DNA of 64,000 nt from Geomesophilobacter sediminis (GTDB lineage: Bacteria; Desulfobacterota; Desulfuromonadia; Geobacterales; Geobacteraceae). The stretch is taken from NCBI RefSeq assembly GCF_016458275.1, contig NZ_JAEMHM010000018.1:1-64000 (forward strand), in the 5' to 3' direction. This document shows, in pieces, positions 1 through 7,128 of the stretch. Every line of letters begins with the position of its first letter. Within the stretch, counting starts at the first letter, position 1. The position numbers were made by a program, and so were the translations under genes. The notes beneath the pieces were generated by a model. That model searched no databases. It worked only from the letters and a program-made list of their open reading frames with translations, and was not told the origin of the DNA.

Positions 1-75
1 TCGGCGTTCGGCGTTCGGCGTTCGGCGTTCGGCGTTCGGCGTTCGGCGTTCGGCGTTCGGCGTTCGGCGTTCGAC
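1..75. repeat. Heptamer tandem array, unit GTTCGGC
   Basis: Nine full copies of GTTCGGC and a final GTTCGAC run without a break from the window edge, so the array probably continues to the left. It is the largest of several 7-bp-period arrays in this window. No ORF with protein-like composition crosses it. It is followed directly by a REP-like palindrome. Confidence 0.95.
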
Positions 76-104
76 GTGTCGGGGACGCTCTCCGGTGCCG
101 TGCG

Positions 105-182
105 GTGGGAGCGCCTTTCCAGGCGCGATTGACCGCTGGGGTCACCGCCTCCGGCGGATCGCGCCTGGAAAGGCGCTCCCAC
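105..182. repeat. REP-like palindrome, class A, copy 1
   Basis: A long imperfect inverted repeat: the left arm begins GTGGGAGCGCC and runs into GGCGCGA, and the right arm is its complement ending GGCGCTCCCAC. The 25-bp arms flank a GC-rich loop. The same arms recur at 32993, 41358 and 52118, so this is a dispersed intergenic element and not a gene-specific terminator. Positions 183-378 hold nothing else I recognise. Confidence 0.85.
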
Positions 183-378
183 AGAGAAAGGTATCCCTCA
201 TCGGAGCCGTGGCCGCAGGGTGGGCAGCCCTCTGCCCGCCGCATCGGGCCTCCGCATTCGCACCGGGTGCCCACCCTGCCCCAAGAATTCTCTTGACCGC
301 CGCCGGCCAAAAAAGTATTCCGGAACATGTCCTCCGTTTATCCCCCCTCGTCATCCTCTTCTTGTCACAGGAGCCGAA

Positions 379-2274
379 ATGCAGCACCCGAGTCTGTCGC
401 GCCTTCATGCCATTGCCGCCGCCATCTTCCTCGTTTACCTCACCCTCACCCCAGCCTTCGCGCAGCCGATGGCGGAGGCGGACATCCCGGTCCGCTGCAA
501 CAGCTGGCAGGTCGTCTTCGACGTCAACCCCGACGGCTCCTACACGGAAAGCCAGAAGTGGTCGATGACCGTCCTGAAGGAAAGCGCCCTGGAGGGACAG
601 AAGACCGCCTCGTTCTCCTTCAGCACCAGCGTCGCCAAAGGGGAAGTGCTGGAGGCCTACACCCTGAAGAAGTCGGGCAAGCGGATCGACGCCCCCAAAA
701 GCAGCTACCAGGTCACCGCCAACGACGGTTACAACAGCGCCTCCCCCCTCTATTCGGACCAGACCGCCATCAGCGTCGTCTTCCCCGACCTGGCCGTGGG
801 CGACACCACGAACTTCTCCTTCCGGATCAAAAACAGCGAGGGCATCTTCCCCAACCAGTTCTCCGCCGCCCAGGTCTTCTCCCGTTTCCAGGCTGCCGAC
901 GACATAACGGTCAAGGTGATCGCCCCTAAAACGATGAAGCTCAGCCACGCGTCGTTCCATCTGACCGAGAAGAAGCCGGTCGAGAAGGACGGCAAGCAGG
1001 TCCTGGAATGGAACTACCGTAATCCCAAGCCCGAGAAATGGACTCCGGCGGAAAGCGGCATCTACGCCGTGGGGGAGGAGCCGAGTCTCTTCGTCTCGAC
1101 CTTCGCCGACTACGGGGAAATCGCCCGGGCCTACGGACAAAGGGCGATGCCCAAAGCGGTTCCGACCGAGCGGATCAAGGCCCTGGCCGCCCAACTCGCC
1201 GGGGACAAGAAAGGGACCGAGGCCCAAGCCCGCGCCCTCTACGACTGGGTGGCCCGGAACATATCCTACGTCGGCAACGGGATCGGGATCGGTCGGGTCG
1301 TGCCGCGGGACCTCGACGTCGTTTTGGACAACAAGATGGGGGACTGCAAGGACCACGCGACCCTGCTCCAGGCACTTTTGGCGGCGCGGGGGATCGAGTG
1401 CGACCAGGTCCTTTTGAACGCCGACTCCCGTTACGATCTCCCCAAGGTTCCCGTGGTCGGGGTGGTAAACCATGTGATCAACTACCTCCCGGAACTGAAG
1501 CTGTACCTTGATTCGACCGCGGCGACCGTGCCGTTCGGCATGCTCCCGCAACCGCTGGGGGAAAAGCCGGTACTGCCGGTCGTCAAGTTCCGGGAGGCGG
1601 TAAAGACCCCGTCGACCGCCCAGTACGGGCATGAGCAGGTGATGCAGACGAGCATCAAGATCAACGCCGACGGCACCGCAACCGGCACCGCACACTTCAC
1701 CCTCAAGGGGCTTCCCGCTACCGAAATGCGGCAGGTGATGCGCAACCTGCGCGGGGACCAGGAAGAGCTTTTGGTTCGCAAGTTCCTGGAGATGCAGGGG
1801 ATGCACGGGACCGGCACCCTAACCAAGGACGATCCCACCGACCTCCTGGACAGCTACCGCTTCTCGATCACCTTCCAGTTGGAGGACCTCCTCACCCTGG
1901 CGAGCACGACCGGGATGCCGATCAAGCCGATTGCCTCGAGCGTGTTCGCCATCGACAGCTTCGTGTCGAGCGCCTACGAGCCGACGCCGAAAAAGTCGAC
2001 CAACTGCTCCGGCGGACGCAGCACCGAGGAGTACGTCTACGAGTTCCCCCCGTCGATGAACATCGTGGGGTTCCCGAAGGACTTCCACTTTGCCAGCAAG
2101 GTGCTCAGTTACCAGGCGAACTATCAGAAGTCGGAAAACAGGCTCACCATCAAACGCACGCTGGAGGACCGGACGTCCGGCAACGTCTGTTCTCCCGAGT
2201 ACGTTGCCGACTATCAGAAAAGCGCCCGCTCTATCTTGCGCGATCTGCGCGCCCAGGTGCTGATCAGCAACTGA
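379..2274 (+). CDS. Exported DUF3857 and transglutaminase-like protein
   Basis: The 631-residue protein has an N-terminal signal peptide (hydrophobic core about residues 12-24, cleavage after AFA). A DUF3857-like beta domain covers about 30-250 and a transglutaminase-core fold about 265-390. The papain-like triad is visible as Cys323 (in GDCKDHA), His365 and Asp378. Family members are periplasmic or surface proteins; some transglutaminase folds act as proteases or amidases, so the reaction is unknown. The ATG at 379 is preferred over upstream in-frame starts because AGGAG lies five bases before it and it opens the signal peptide. It stands alone between repeats and the next gene, 144 bases downstream. 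Confidence 0.85.
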   Translation: MQHPSLSRLHAIAAAIFLVYLTLTPAFAQPMAEADIPVRCNSWQVVFDVNPDGSYTESQKWSMTVLKESALEGQKTASFSFSTSVAKGEVLEAYTLKKSGKRIDAPKSSYQVTANDGYNSASPLYSDQTAISVVFPDLAVGDTTNFSFRIKNSEGIFPNQFSAAQVFSRFQAADDITVKVIAPKTMKLSHASFHLTEKKPVEKDGKQVLEWNYRNPKPEKWTPAESGIYAVGEEPSLFVSTFADYGEIARAYGQRAMPKAVPTERIKALAAQLAGDKKGTEAQARALYDWVARNISYVGNGIGIGRVVPRDLDVVLDNKMGDCKDHATLLQALLAARGIECDQVLLNADSRYDLPKVPVVGVVNHVINYLPELKLYLDSTAATVPFGMLPQPLGEKPVLPVVKFREAVKTPSTAQYGHEQVMQTSIKINADGTATGTAHFTLKGLPATEMRQVMRNLRGDQEELLVRKFLEMQGMHGTGTLTKDDPTDLLDSYRFSITFQLEDLLTLASTTGMPIKPIASSVFAIDSFVSSAYEPTPKKSTNCSGGRSTEEYVYEFPPSMNIVGFPKDFHFASKVLSYQANYQKSENRLTIKRTLEDRTSGNVCSPEYVADYQKSARSILRDLRAQVLISN

Positions 2275-2418
2275 GTGGGCGAAGAGGTGCACCCTATCGA
2301 GGTCCACTATTGACTGGCTATTCCCATCGGATACAGTGTGTCAGGCACCGTTGGTCCGGACCAAGGATGGGACGTTTCACTCTGAGCGTCACTTTTTTCT
2401 CAGTAACGGGAGCAGTAC

Positions 2419-3000
2419 ATGGAAAACCTGCGGGAACAGCTTAACGAAGCGCAATCCAAAAACAGGTTGAACAATGTCGTTGCAGTCACGGTCGCCCTGG
2501 TCTCTGTCTTCATGGCCATAACCAAGGTAAAAGATGACAACATCGTTCAGGCGATGCTGCAGAACAAATCCGACGCGGTAGACCGCTGGAACGAATACCA
2601 GTCGAAAAAGCTCAAGCACCACATGGCCGAGTTAGGGCTGAACCAGGTCCAGGCGCTGCAGGCGCTGGCCCCGGGAAGGGACGTGCCGAAACTCGCCGAG
2701 CAGCAGCGCCAGTACCAGTCGAGCATCGCCCGTTACCAGGGGGAGGAAGACCTCCTGATGAAGAAGGCGAAGACCCACGAAAAGGCCTACGACGACTTGA
2801 ACTTCCGGGACGACCAGTTCGACCTTTCCGATGCCGCCCTGTCGATTTCCCTCGGCTTGCTGGCGGTCACCTCCCTCACCAACAAGCGCAAGCTCCTCTA
2901 CCTCGCCTGGATCTTCGCCGGCTTCGGCGTCGTCATGGGCTTGGCGGGACTCCTGGAGCTGAACCTCCACCCCGACTTTCTCACCAAGCTCCTTTCCTAG
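2419..3000 (+). CDS. DUF4337-like membrane protein
   Basis: This 193-residue protein has a short charged N-terminus, a membrane segment at about 19-37, a hydrophilic coiled-coil-prone region rich in Gln/Lys/Glu (about 45-130), and two closing membrane segments (about 134-152 and 157-178). This layout and the N-terminal pattern fit the DUF4337 family of small bacterial membrane proteins of unknown function. A GGGAGC ribosome-binding site precedes the ATG. The next gene starts 25 bases downstream, so the two may be cotranscribed. No catalytic motif is visible. Confidence 0.75.
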   Translation: MENLREQLNEAQSKNRLNNVVAVTVALVSVFMAITKVKDDNIVQAMLQNKSDAVDRWNEYQSKKLKHHMAELGLNQVQALQALAPGRDVPKLAEQQRQYQSSIARYQGEEDLLMKKAKTHEKAYDDLNFRDDQFDLSDAALSISLGLLAVTSLTNKRKLLYLAWIFAGFGVVMGLAGLLELNLHPDFLTKLLS

Positions 3001-3025
3001 GGGCCATTTCAGACAAGGAGAAGCC

Positions 3026-3847
3026 ATGCTCAACTTCAACATCGACCGACAGAAGTGCACTGGGTGCGGTACCTGCGCGGCGGACTGCCCGGCCGGAATC
3101 ATATCCCTGGAAGGAGGAACGCCCTCCATCCCCGCCGACCGGGAAAAGGGTTGCTACCGCTGCCAGCACTGCCTCGCAGTCTGCCCTGCGGCAGCAGTCT
3201 CCATCTTCGGGTGCCGCCCGGAGCAAAGCCTTCCCCTGCCGGGACACCTCCCCGACCCAGTGGCGACCGAGACCCTGATTCGGGGACGCCGGGCGGTGCG
3301 CCGCTACCGCGAGGAGAACCTGGAACCGGAATTTTTGCGCCGCCTCCTGGACGTCGCCTGCCACGCCCCCTCCGGAATGAACGCGCGGCAGTGCCGCTTC
3401 ACGGTGATCGACGACCGGGCCAAGATGGTCGCCTTGCGTGACGAGTTGATGGCGCGACTCTCCGGCATGGCGCAAAGCGGAGGATTTCCCGCCGGCCTGG
3501 AATTCTTCCAGTTCTTCCTCGCCCAGTGGGAGGAAAAGCGGGTCGACTTTCTCTTCCGCGGCGCGCCGCATCTTTTGGTCGTCTCGGCACCCCAGGAGAT
3601 CGCCACCCCGACCCCGGACTGTCTGATCGCCCTGACCAACTTCGAGCTTTACGCGAACAGCGTCGGCATCGGCACGGTGTGGGACGGGCTCGCCACCCTG
3701 GCGATCAACGACCTCTTCCCCGAGTTGCGCGGCCGGCTCGGCATCCCGGCAAACCACGTCATCGGCTACGCCATGGCCTTCGGGCGCCCGGCGGTCCAGT
3801 ACGCCCGCACCACCCAGCACGCCCCCGCCGAGGTCCACTTCGTGTAG
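3026..3847 (+). CDS. Ferredoxin-nitroreductase family protein
   Basis: This 273-residue protein carries two [4Fe-4S] motifs at its N-terminus (Cys11/14/17/21 and Cys43/46/49/53) fused to an FMN-dependent nitroreductase domain (about 75-260, opening with an RRAVRRYRE motif). The likely role is flavin-based reduction of an unknown substrate with electrons delivered by the built-in ferredoxin. Such fusions are common in anaerobes, clostridia and Geobacter among them. An AAGGAG site lies just upstream. A strong terminator follows. Which substrate it reduces cannot be told from sequence. Confidence 0.88.
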   Translation: MLNFNIDRQKCTGCGTCAADCPAGIISLEGGTPSIPADREKGCYRCQHCLAVCPAAAVSIFGCRPEQSLPLPGHLPDPVATETLIRGRRAVRRYREENLEPEFLRRLLDVACHAPSGMNARQCRFTVIDDRAKMVALRDELMARLSGMAQSGGFPAGLEFFQFFLAQWEEKRVDFLFRGAPHLLVVSAPQEIATPTPDCLIALTNFELYANSVGIGTVWDGLATLAINDLFPELRGRLGIPANHVIGYAMAFGRPAVQYARTTQHAPAEVHFV

Positions 3848-3885
3848 GCCTGGTTCACTCAAGGAAGCTGCAGCCAGCAAACCCA

Positions 3886-3931
3886 ATGCAAAAGCGCCCC
3901 GGGGATCTCTCCACTCGGGGCGCTTTTGCAT
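3886..3931. terminator. Bidirectional intrinsic terminator
   Basis: A 16-bp perfect stem (ATGCAAAAGCGCCCCG and its complement) with a 14-base loop. The A-run and T-run at either foot would act in both directions. It ends the nitroreductase gene. Confidence 0.9.
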
Positions 3932-4072
3932 GATTGGTTTTGGACGCGACCGCCAGCCCAGGTAGCCCTACCTCTTCCTCCTGGTGATCCTGTTTCGGGA
4001 ATTGAGCACGCCGCCATGGCACGGCCCCTCGGCCTTGCCACCCTTGATGATCGGTGGGGCTTCTTCCGCCCG

Positions 4073-4109
4073 ACCGCCCTTGATCAGAGGAGGGTCCGGG
4101 GGGATCTGT
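4073..4109. repeat. AAATCCCCC-family palindromic repeat (diverged copy)
   Basis: On the minus strand it reads as GATCCCCCC, then CCTCCTC, then a short inverted arm ending AAGGGCGG. This is the pattern seen in cleaner copies at 34400, 35834, 41058 and 41251. Short minus-strand ORFs here translate the repeat and are not genes. Confidence 0.55.
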
Positions 4110-4368
4110 TTTTGATTGTGCGTCGGCGCCGTTTTCAAAGTCAACAAGAGAGAGCCCTCCTCAACTTTTCAATATTCTTAACGGACCGCAATGTAACCCA
4201 TACGACCAGGATTTATAACTTGCCGTTATCGGAAGGTGAACCTAGGGTAACCGGCAGGTAGGCGCGGGGAAAACATATCGGGCAGGCAAAGACAGGCGCC
4301 GGGCGGGGCAATGCTACCGGTCAGAAATTCCGGTCGCGAAAGGTCCGCAATCGCAGGCGGGCCGAGGT
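4110..4368. other. Noncoding, locally AT-richer region
   Basis: No ORF with protein-like composition is seen on either strand. The left part (4110-4230) is noticeably richer in A and T than its surroundings. The right part (4230-4368) has several short complementary GC segments and ends at a strong terminator, so a plus-strand transcript is possible. I could not match it to a known RNA family. Confidence 0.4.
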
Positions 4369-4411
4369 CACGAAAAAAGCCCTGGGCAAGTTGCCCGGGG
4401 CTTTTTTCGTG
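4369..4411. terminator. Bidirectional intrinsic terminator
   Basis: A long stem begins CACGAAAAAAGCCC and closes GGGCTTTTTTCGTG. It lies just 3' of the small His-rich protein gene on the minus strand and would also end any plus-strand transcript from the noncoding region before it. Confidence 0.88.
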
Positions 4412-4437
4412 CTGCAGGGAGCAGGCAGAAGGAGTCG

Positions 4438-4674
4438 TTAATCCTTGTCCTTATGCTTCCCTTCTTTGTGGTGCTTTTTGTGTCCCTTGTGCTTGCCGTG
4501 ATCCTGCTTCTCTTTTTCCCTCACGATCACCTTTTCTTCCTTCACCACGGTGACCTGCCGTACCGGGGTGACCTGGGGCTGGGTCGCGTTGACGTTGATG
4601 TTCACATCGACCGCGCCGGCGACCCCGGCCATGAAGGTGACGCCGACAAAAGCGGCACTGAATTCCTTGATCAT
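4438..4674 (-). CDS. Small exported protein with His/Lys-rich tail
   Basis: This 78-residue product has a signal peptide (about 1-20, ending GVAGA), a short Val/Thr/Gln-rich middle, and an extremely charged C-terminus (about 52-78) made mostly of Lys, His, Glu and Asp, including a KHKGHKKHHK stretch. The tail could bind divalent metals or nucleic acid, which is inference only. The ATG at 4674 is chosen because AGGAGG sits in front of it and the signal peptide begins there. A sigma-70 promoter lies 37 bases upstream and a terminator just after the stop, so this is a one-gene transcript. I do not recognise a family. Confidence 0.7.
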   Translation of the reverse strand: MIKEFSAAFVGVTFMAGVAGAVDVNINVNATQPQVTPVRQVTVVKEEKVIVREKEKQDHGKHKGHKKHHKEGKHKDKD

Positions 4675-4710
4675 GCGGTTCCTCCTGAAGATTAAATGAA
4701 ATGAACCGAG

Positions 4711-4740
4711 ACCATATCCTATTTTCCCTCCCCCTGTCAA
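4711..4740 (-). promoter_or_regulatory. Sigma-70-type promoter for the His-rich protein
   Basis: On the minus strand there is a perfect TTGACA -35 box, an 18-base spacer and TATGGT as -10 box. The expected start leaves a leader of about 30 bases before the ATG at 4674. Confidence 0.65.
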
Positions 4741-4754
4741 CGCTTGCGCGCCAG

Positions 4755-5735
4755 TCACAACATCTCACGCAGTGCGGACATCGGGGCAAGCGCCGCATCC
4801 TCGATCACCACTTCCATTTCGGCCAGGATGACCTCCTTCACCCCCAAAACGTGCGCCTCAGTCGTCCCGATCAACAGGAGCGACGGGTCGGAACGTGGCC
4901 CCACGCCGCAGACCCGGCAGGCGAGGTTCGCCAGGCGCACGATGGCAAGGAGCGGATTCAACTCGTTCCAGTCGTCGCGGTCATGGTCACGGACCACCTC
5001 GGCCAAGGACTCCGGAATCGACCACTCCCGAAGCAGGCGGTGTCCTTCTTCGGCATGGAGGGCATCAAAGACCTCCGCGAGCAGCGCTTCGGTGGCCATA
5101 CCGGCCACTTCGTGCCGCTGTTCCAAGCCCTCGACCAGGCGCAACAGGAAGAGCTTGCCGACGTCGTGGAACAATCCTGCCAGGAAGGCATCCTGGGCGA
5201 GCGCGGTAAACCCGGCTCTACGGGCCAGCCACCCCGAAGCGACCGCGCAGCAAAAGGAGTGGCTCCAGAGACTCTGCATGATGCGGTCCAACCGGGGTAC
5301 CCCGGGAGCGAAGACGTCTTCCCGGATCGTTTGCCGCACCACCCCGAGGGCCTCGGTGCTGCCCAGCCGCTGGAACGCCTCCTCCACCGTCCCAACCGGG
5401 GTCAATCCCCTGAAGAAGGGGGAATTGGCCTCCTTGAGGAGCTTCGTCGCCAGCCCGGGGTCGGCACCGGCCAGCAGGATCACCTGGTGCTCCGGGAAGT
5501 CCGGGCGCGACAGCAGGCGCTGTATCTGGCGCGCCACGGCCGGAAGGACCGGAACGCAGATCGCCCGCGAATCGATCCGGGACCGGATCTGGTCGATGAT
5601 CGATCTTTTGCCGGTGGGGTCTCCACTGGGGGGGCCGGCCTGGCGCAACCGGGTGACGTTGGAAAAAACCGCTGCCGGGGGGATCGGAGTGTCGCTGTGG
5701 AACCCGTGGGAGGAGCTGGAGTGTCGGTGGGACAT
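4755..5735 (-). CDS. HDOD domain protein
   Basis: This 326-residue cytoplasmic protein has a Ser/His-rich N-terminus and an HDOD domain spanning about 60-265. HDOD is a relative of HD phosphohydrolases. A GLFHDVGKL HD signature is visible, but the full set of metal ligands of HD-GYP enzymes is not evident. HDOD proteins are frequent in Geobacter, Xanthomonas and Pseudomonas and act in signalling or chemotaxis networks without known catalysis. The gene is monocistronic with its own promoter candidate 41-69 bases upstream. The first ATG is used; the N-terminal 45 residues are low complexity and the true start could lie later. Confidence 0.85.
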   Translation of the reverse strand: MSHRHSSSSHGFHSDTPIPPAAVFSNVTRLRQAGPPSGDPTGKRSIIDQIRSRIDSRAICVPVLPAVARQIQRLLSRPDFPEHQVILLAGADPGLATKLLKEANSPFFRGLTPVGTVEEAFQRLGSTEALGVVRQTIREDVFAPGVPRLDRIMQSLWSHSFCCAVASGWLARRAGFTALAQDAFLAGLFHDVGKLFLLRLVEGLEQRHEVAGMATEALLAEVFDALHAEEGHRLLREWSIPESLAEVVRDHDRDDWNELNPLLAIVRLANLACRVCGVGPRSDPSLLLIGTTEAHVLGVKEVILAEMEVVIEDAALAPMSALREML

Positions 5736-5775
5736 GGTTTAAACCTGCATGAGGAAAAGGATCAATGATTACCAG

Positions 5776-5804
5776 ATCATACATCACCGGGCTGGCGGCG
5801 GTAA
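5776..5804 (-). promoter_or_regulatory. Candidate promoter of the HDOD gene
   Basis: On the minus strand TTACCG and TATGAT are separated by 17 bases, giving a leader of about 33 bases to the ATG at 5735. The -10 box is good and the -35 box is weak. Confidence 0.45.
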
Positions 5805-5822
5805 AGGGAATTTGAACGGACC

Positions 5823-5949
5823 GGTGCTCAGGATCCAGGCCTGACCGCTGACGCCGCAGGAGCCAGGAAGTATCCCTGCGTCCCTCACCGTTGTCGGTGT
5901 GGGAAGGCACCCCTGAAAAACGAAAAGCCGCCCTTTCGGGCGGCTTTTT
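5823..5949 (+). ncRNA. Candidate structured small RNA
   Basis: On the plus strand GGTGC (5823) pairs with GCACC (5907), enclosing two further hairpins: GCAGGA with TCCCTGC (5856-5879), and a 10-bp arm with one mismatch (5881-5904). An intrinsic terminator follows at once. No plus-strand gene lies downstream before 6661, so this would be a stand-alone RNA if transcribed. The same bases could instead be 3' sequence of the minus-strand gene at 5976. I could not assign it to a known family, and no convincing promoter is visible. Confidence 0.3.
5923..5949. terminator. Intrinsic terminator
   Basis: AAAAGCCGCC and its complement around a short loop, with A and T tracts at the feet. It follows the small membrane protein gene on the minus strand and can also stop plus-strand transcription. 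Confidence 0.9.
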
Positions 5950-5975
5950 CATCTCCCAGCGGTGCAGCGGGACCG

Positions 5976-6191
5976 TCAGGCGTGGTGTTCTTTGGCTTCG
6001 CTGGGCTTCATGACACCCTTGGCGGCGCCGATCAGCACCATGACGGCCGGGATTACCTGACCTACCACGATCATCGCGCAGAGTCCGAGGAATGCCCAGC
6101 AAAGGAGGCCGCTGTGGTCTTCGAAACCGTTCGCTGCAAAAGCGGGGGTGGCTACCAGGGTTGCAATGATGGTGTTGATAAGGGCTTTCAT
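5976..6191 (-). CDS. Small membrane protein
   Basis: This 71-residue protein has a signal-like N-terminus (about 1-20, ending TPAFAA) and a long hydrophobic stretch (about 29-59), interrupted by a GQVIP turn, that would make one or two membrane spans. It ends in a short charged, His-containing tail. Glycine-rich small membrane proteins of this kind have been annotated as hypothetical in Geobacter; I do not recognise a functional family. AGGAGG precedes the ATG. The transcript appears to start at a sigma-54 promoter about 50 bases upstream, which suggests expression on demand under an enhancer-binding regulator. Confidence 0.75.
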   Translation of the reverse strand: MKALINTIIATLVATPAFAANGFEDHSGLLCWAFLGLCAMIVVGQVIPAVMVLIGAAKGVMKPSEAKEHHA

Positions 6192-6236
6192 GGCGTACCT
6201 CCTATGGTGGGTTTTTACTGCCTTTGCCCTAGAGAT

Positions 6237-6252
6237 AGCATCAGCCGTGCCA
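6237..6252 (-). promoter_or_regulatory. Sigma-54 promoter (-24/-12)
   Basis: On the minus strand it reads TGGCACG, four bases, then ATGCT. The GG and GC dinucleotides have exactly the canonical 10-base separation. The predicted start leaves about 35 bases of leader before the ATG at 6191. Confidence 0.8.
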
Positions 6253-6569
6253 GATTGGCAGCCGCCGCACCTTTTGCGCTAACCTGCCGTTTTCCGGTCG
6301 TTTTATTTTTTCTCAATATTTGCCGTGCCCTCCGCGGCCTACCTGGCGTATCTTTTTTCTATACGCCCCGGAGGGGACGCCGTTCAGCAACGCAGCCGGG
6401 GCGAAACGCTAACCTGCGGTTTTATCGCTGAAAACCGGTCGGCCGGCAGATGTATATTTCAGGAACGCCTCGAACTGTTTTTCGCAGTGGCCGCATCGGA
6501 AAATATACACATAGCGGGAGCTGCCACTCTCAGAAGGCTACCGAGCGGCGGCGTTTGTAGGGAAAACAC
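6253..6569. other. Noncoding region upstream of a sensor kinase
   Basis: No convincing gene. The octamer TAACCTGC occurs at about 6279, 6409 and 6584, twice preceded by CGC and followed by CGGTTTT- or CCGTTTT-like bases. It may be an operator for the divergent promoters on either side, possibly the enhancer site of the sigma-54 promoter. A 90-codon ORF here has poor composition and is not called. Confidence 0.35.
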
Positions 6570-6597
6570 TCAAGCCAGAGGCATAACCTGCCGATAA
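6570..6597 (+). promoter_or_regulatory. Sigma-28 (FliA)-like promoter candidate
   Basis: A perfect GCCGATAA -10 octamer lies at 6590-6597, with TCAA 16 bases before it where TAAA is expected. The leader to the ATG at 6661 would be about 55 bases. The -35 half is imperfect. Confidence 0.4.
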
Positions 6598-6660
6598 GAC
6601 GACACAGAAACGTATAAAACCGCGTGAGCAGACTGACCTCAGCAGGAACATCGGAGCAGT

Positions 6661-7128
6661 ATGGGCGAATCCACTCTCAAGACATCATCCCTGATGGGGC
6701 CAATCCGGCTGTTTCTGGTACGGGTGGTCGCGGCGCTCCTGCTCATCAACCTGTTTGTGGCCGGGCTGGCCGGATTCCATCTCTACCGCAGCCGGCAGGA
6801 ACAGGAAAACAAGATCGCGACCCAGACCCAGAACCTCGCGCAGTCGCTGAGCCTTACCTTAAGCGGGATCCTGGACAAATCGAGCGTTGGCCTCTTTGCC
6901 GTCAAAACCGAGGCGGAACGGCAGCTGCATCGGGGCCCGATCGACCACACTTCCTTCCAGGCCTACGTCCTCGCCGTGAGAGAGCAGGTCCCCGAGCTGG
7001 ACGGCCTGCGCGTCACCGATGCGCAGGGGACCATCCTCTACGGCGACCACGTGGTGCCCGAGGCCCGGGTATCCTTTGCCGACCGGGACGTCTTCATCAA
7101 GTCCAAGGGGAACCCAGCGCCGGTTTGA
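6661..7128 (+). CDS. Sensor hybrid histidine kinase, N-terminal fragment (frameshifted)
   Basis: 155 residues hold the first membrane helix (about 14-38) and the first half of a periplasmic dCache-type sensor domain (about 40-150). The reading frame then ends at a TGA, while the sensor domain continues without loss in the next frame. One extra G in the GGGG run at 7117-7120 would join the frames into one protein of about 871 residues. The break is therefore a mutation, a sequencing error, or a programmed slip. The stop overlaps the ATG of the second part (TGATG), so translational coupling is possible. The intact paralogue at 19807 shows the expected full architecture. Confidence 0.75.
   Translation: MGESTLKTSSLMGPIRLFLVRVVAALLLINLFVAGLAGFHLYRSRQEQENKIATQTQNLAQSLSLTLSGILDKSSVGLFAVKTEAERQLHRGPIDHTSFQAYVLAVREQVPELDGLRVTDAQGTILYGDHVVPEARVSFADRDVFIKSKGNPAPV

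Noticed and set aside
1-75. CRISPR array
   Set aside because: Units are 7 bp and directly joined, with no spacers, and no cas gene is present. It is a tandem heptamer repeat.
142-1806. Minus-strand ORF of 554 codons
   Set aside because: It lies opposite the transglutaminase-like gene, which has a signal peptide, an intact triad and a good ribosome-binding site. The antisense product is Gly/Arg/Val-rich and repetitive, as expected of shadow frames in GC-rich DNA.
3859-4041. Minus-strand ORF of 60 codons across a terminator
   Set aside because: It reads through the terminator stem and repeat DNA; composition is Gly/Arg/Ser noise.
4230-4411. GEMM (cyclic di-GMP) riboswitch
   Set aside because: GEMM RNAs need blocks like GGCAAACC and ACGCAAAGCC in order and a downstream gene. 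The first is only partly present, the second absent, and no plus-strand gene follows.
6325-6597. Plus-strand ORF of 90 codons upstream of the hybrid kinase
   Set aside because: No ribosome-binding site, Arg/Ser-rich product, and it overlaps promoter-like elements and repeated octamers.
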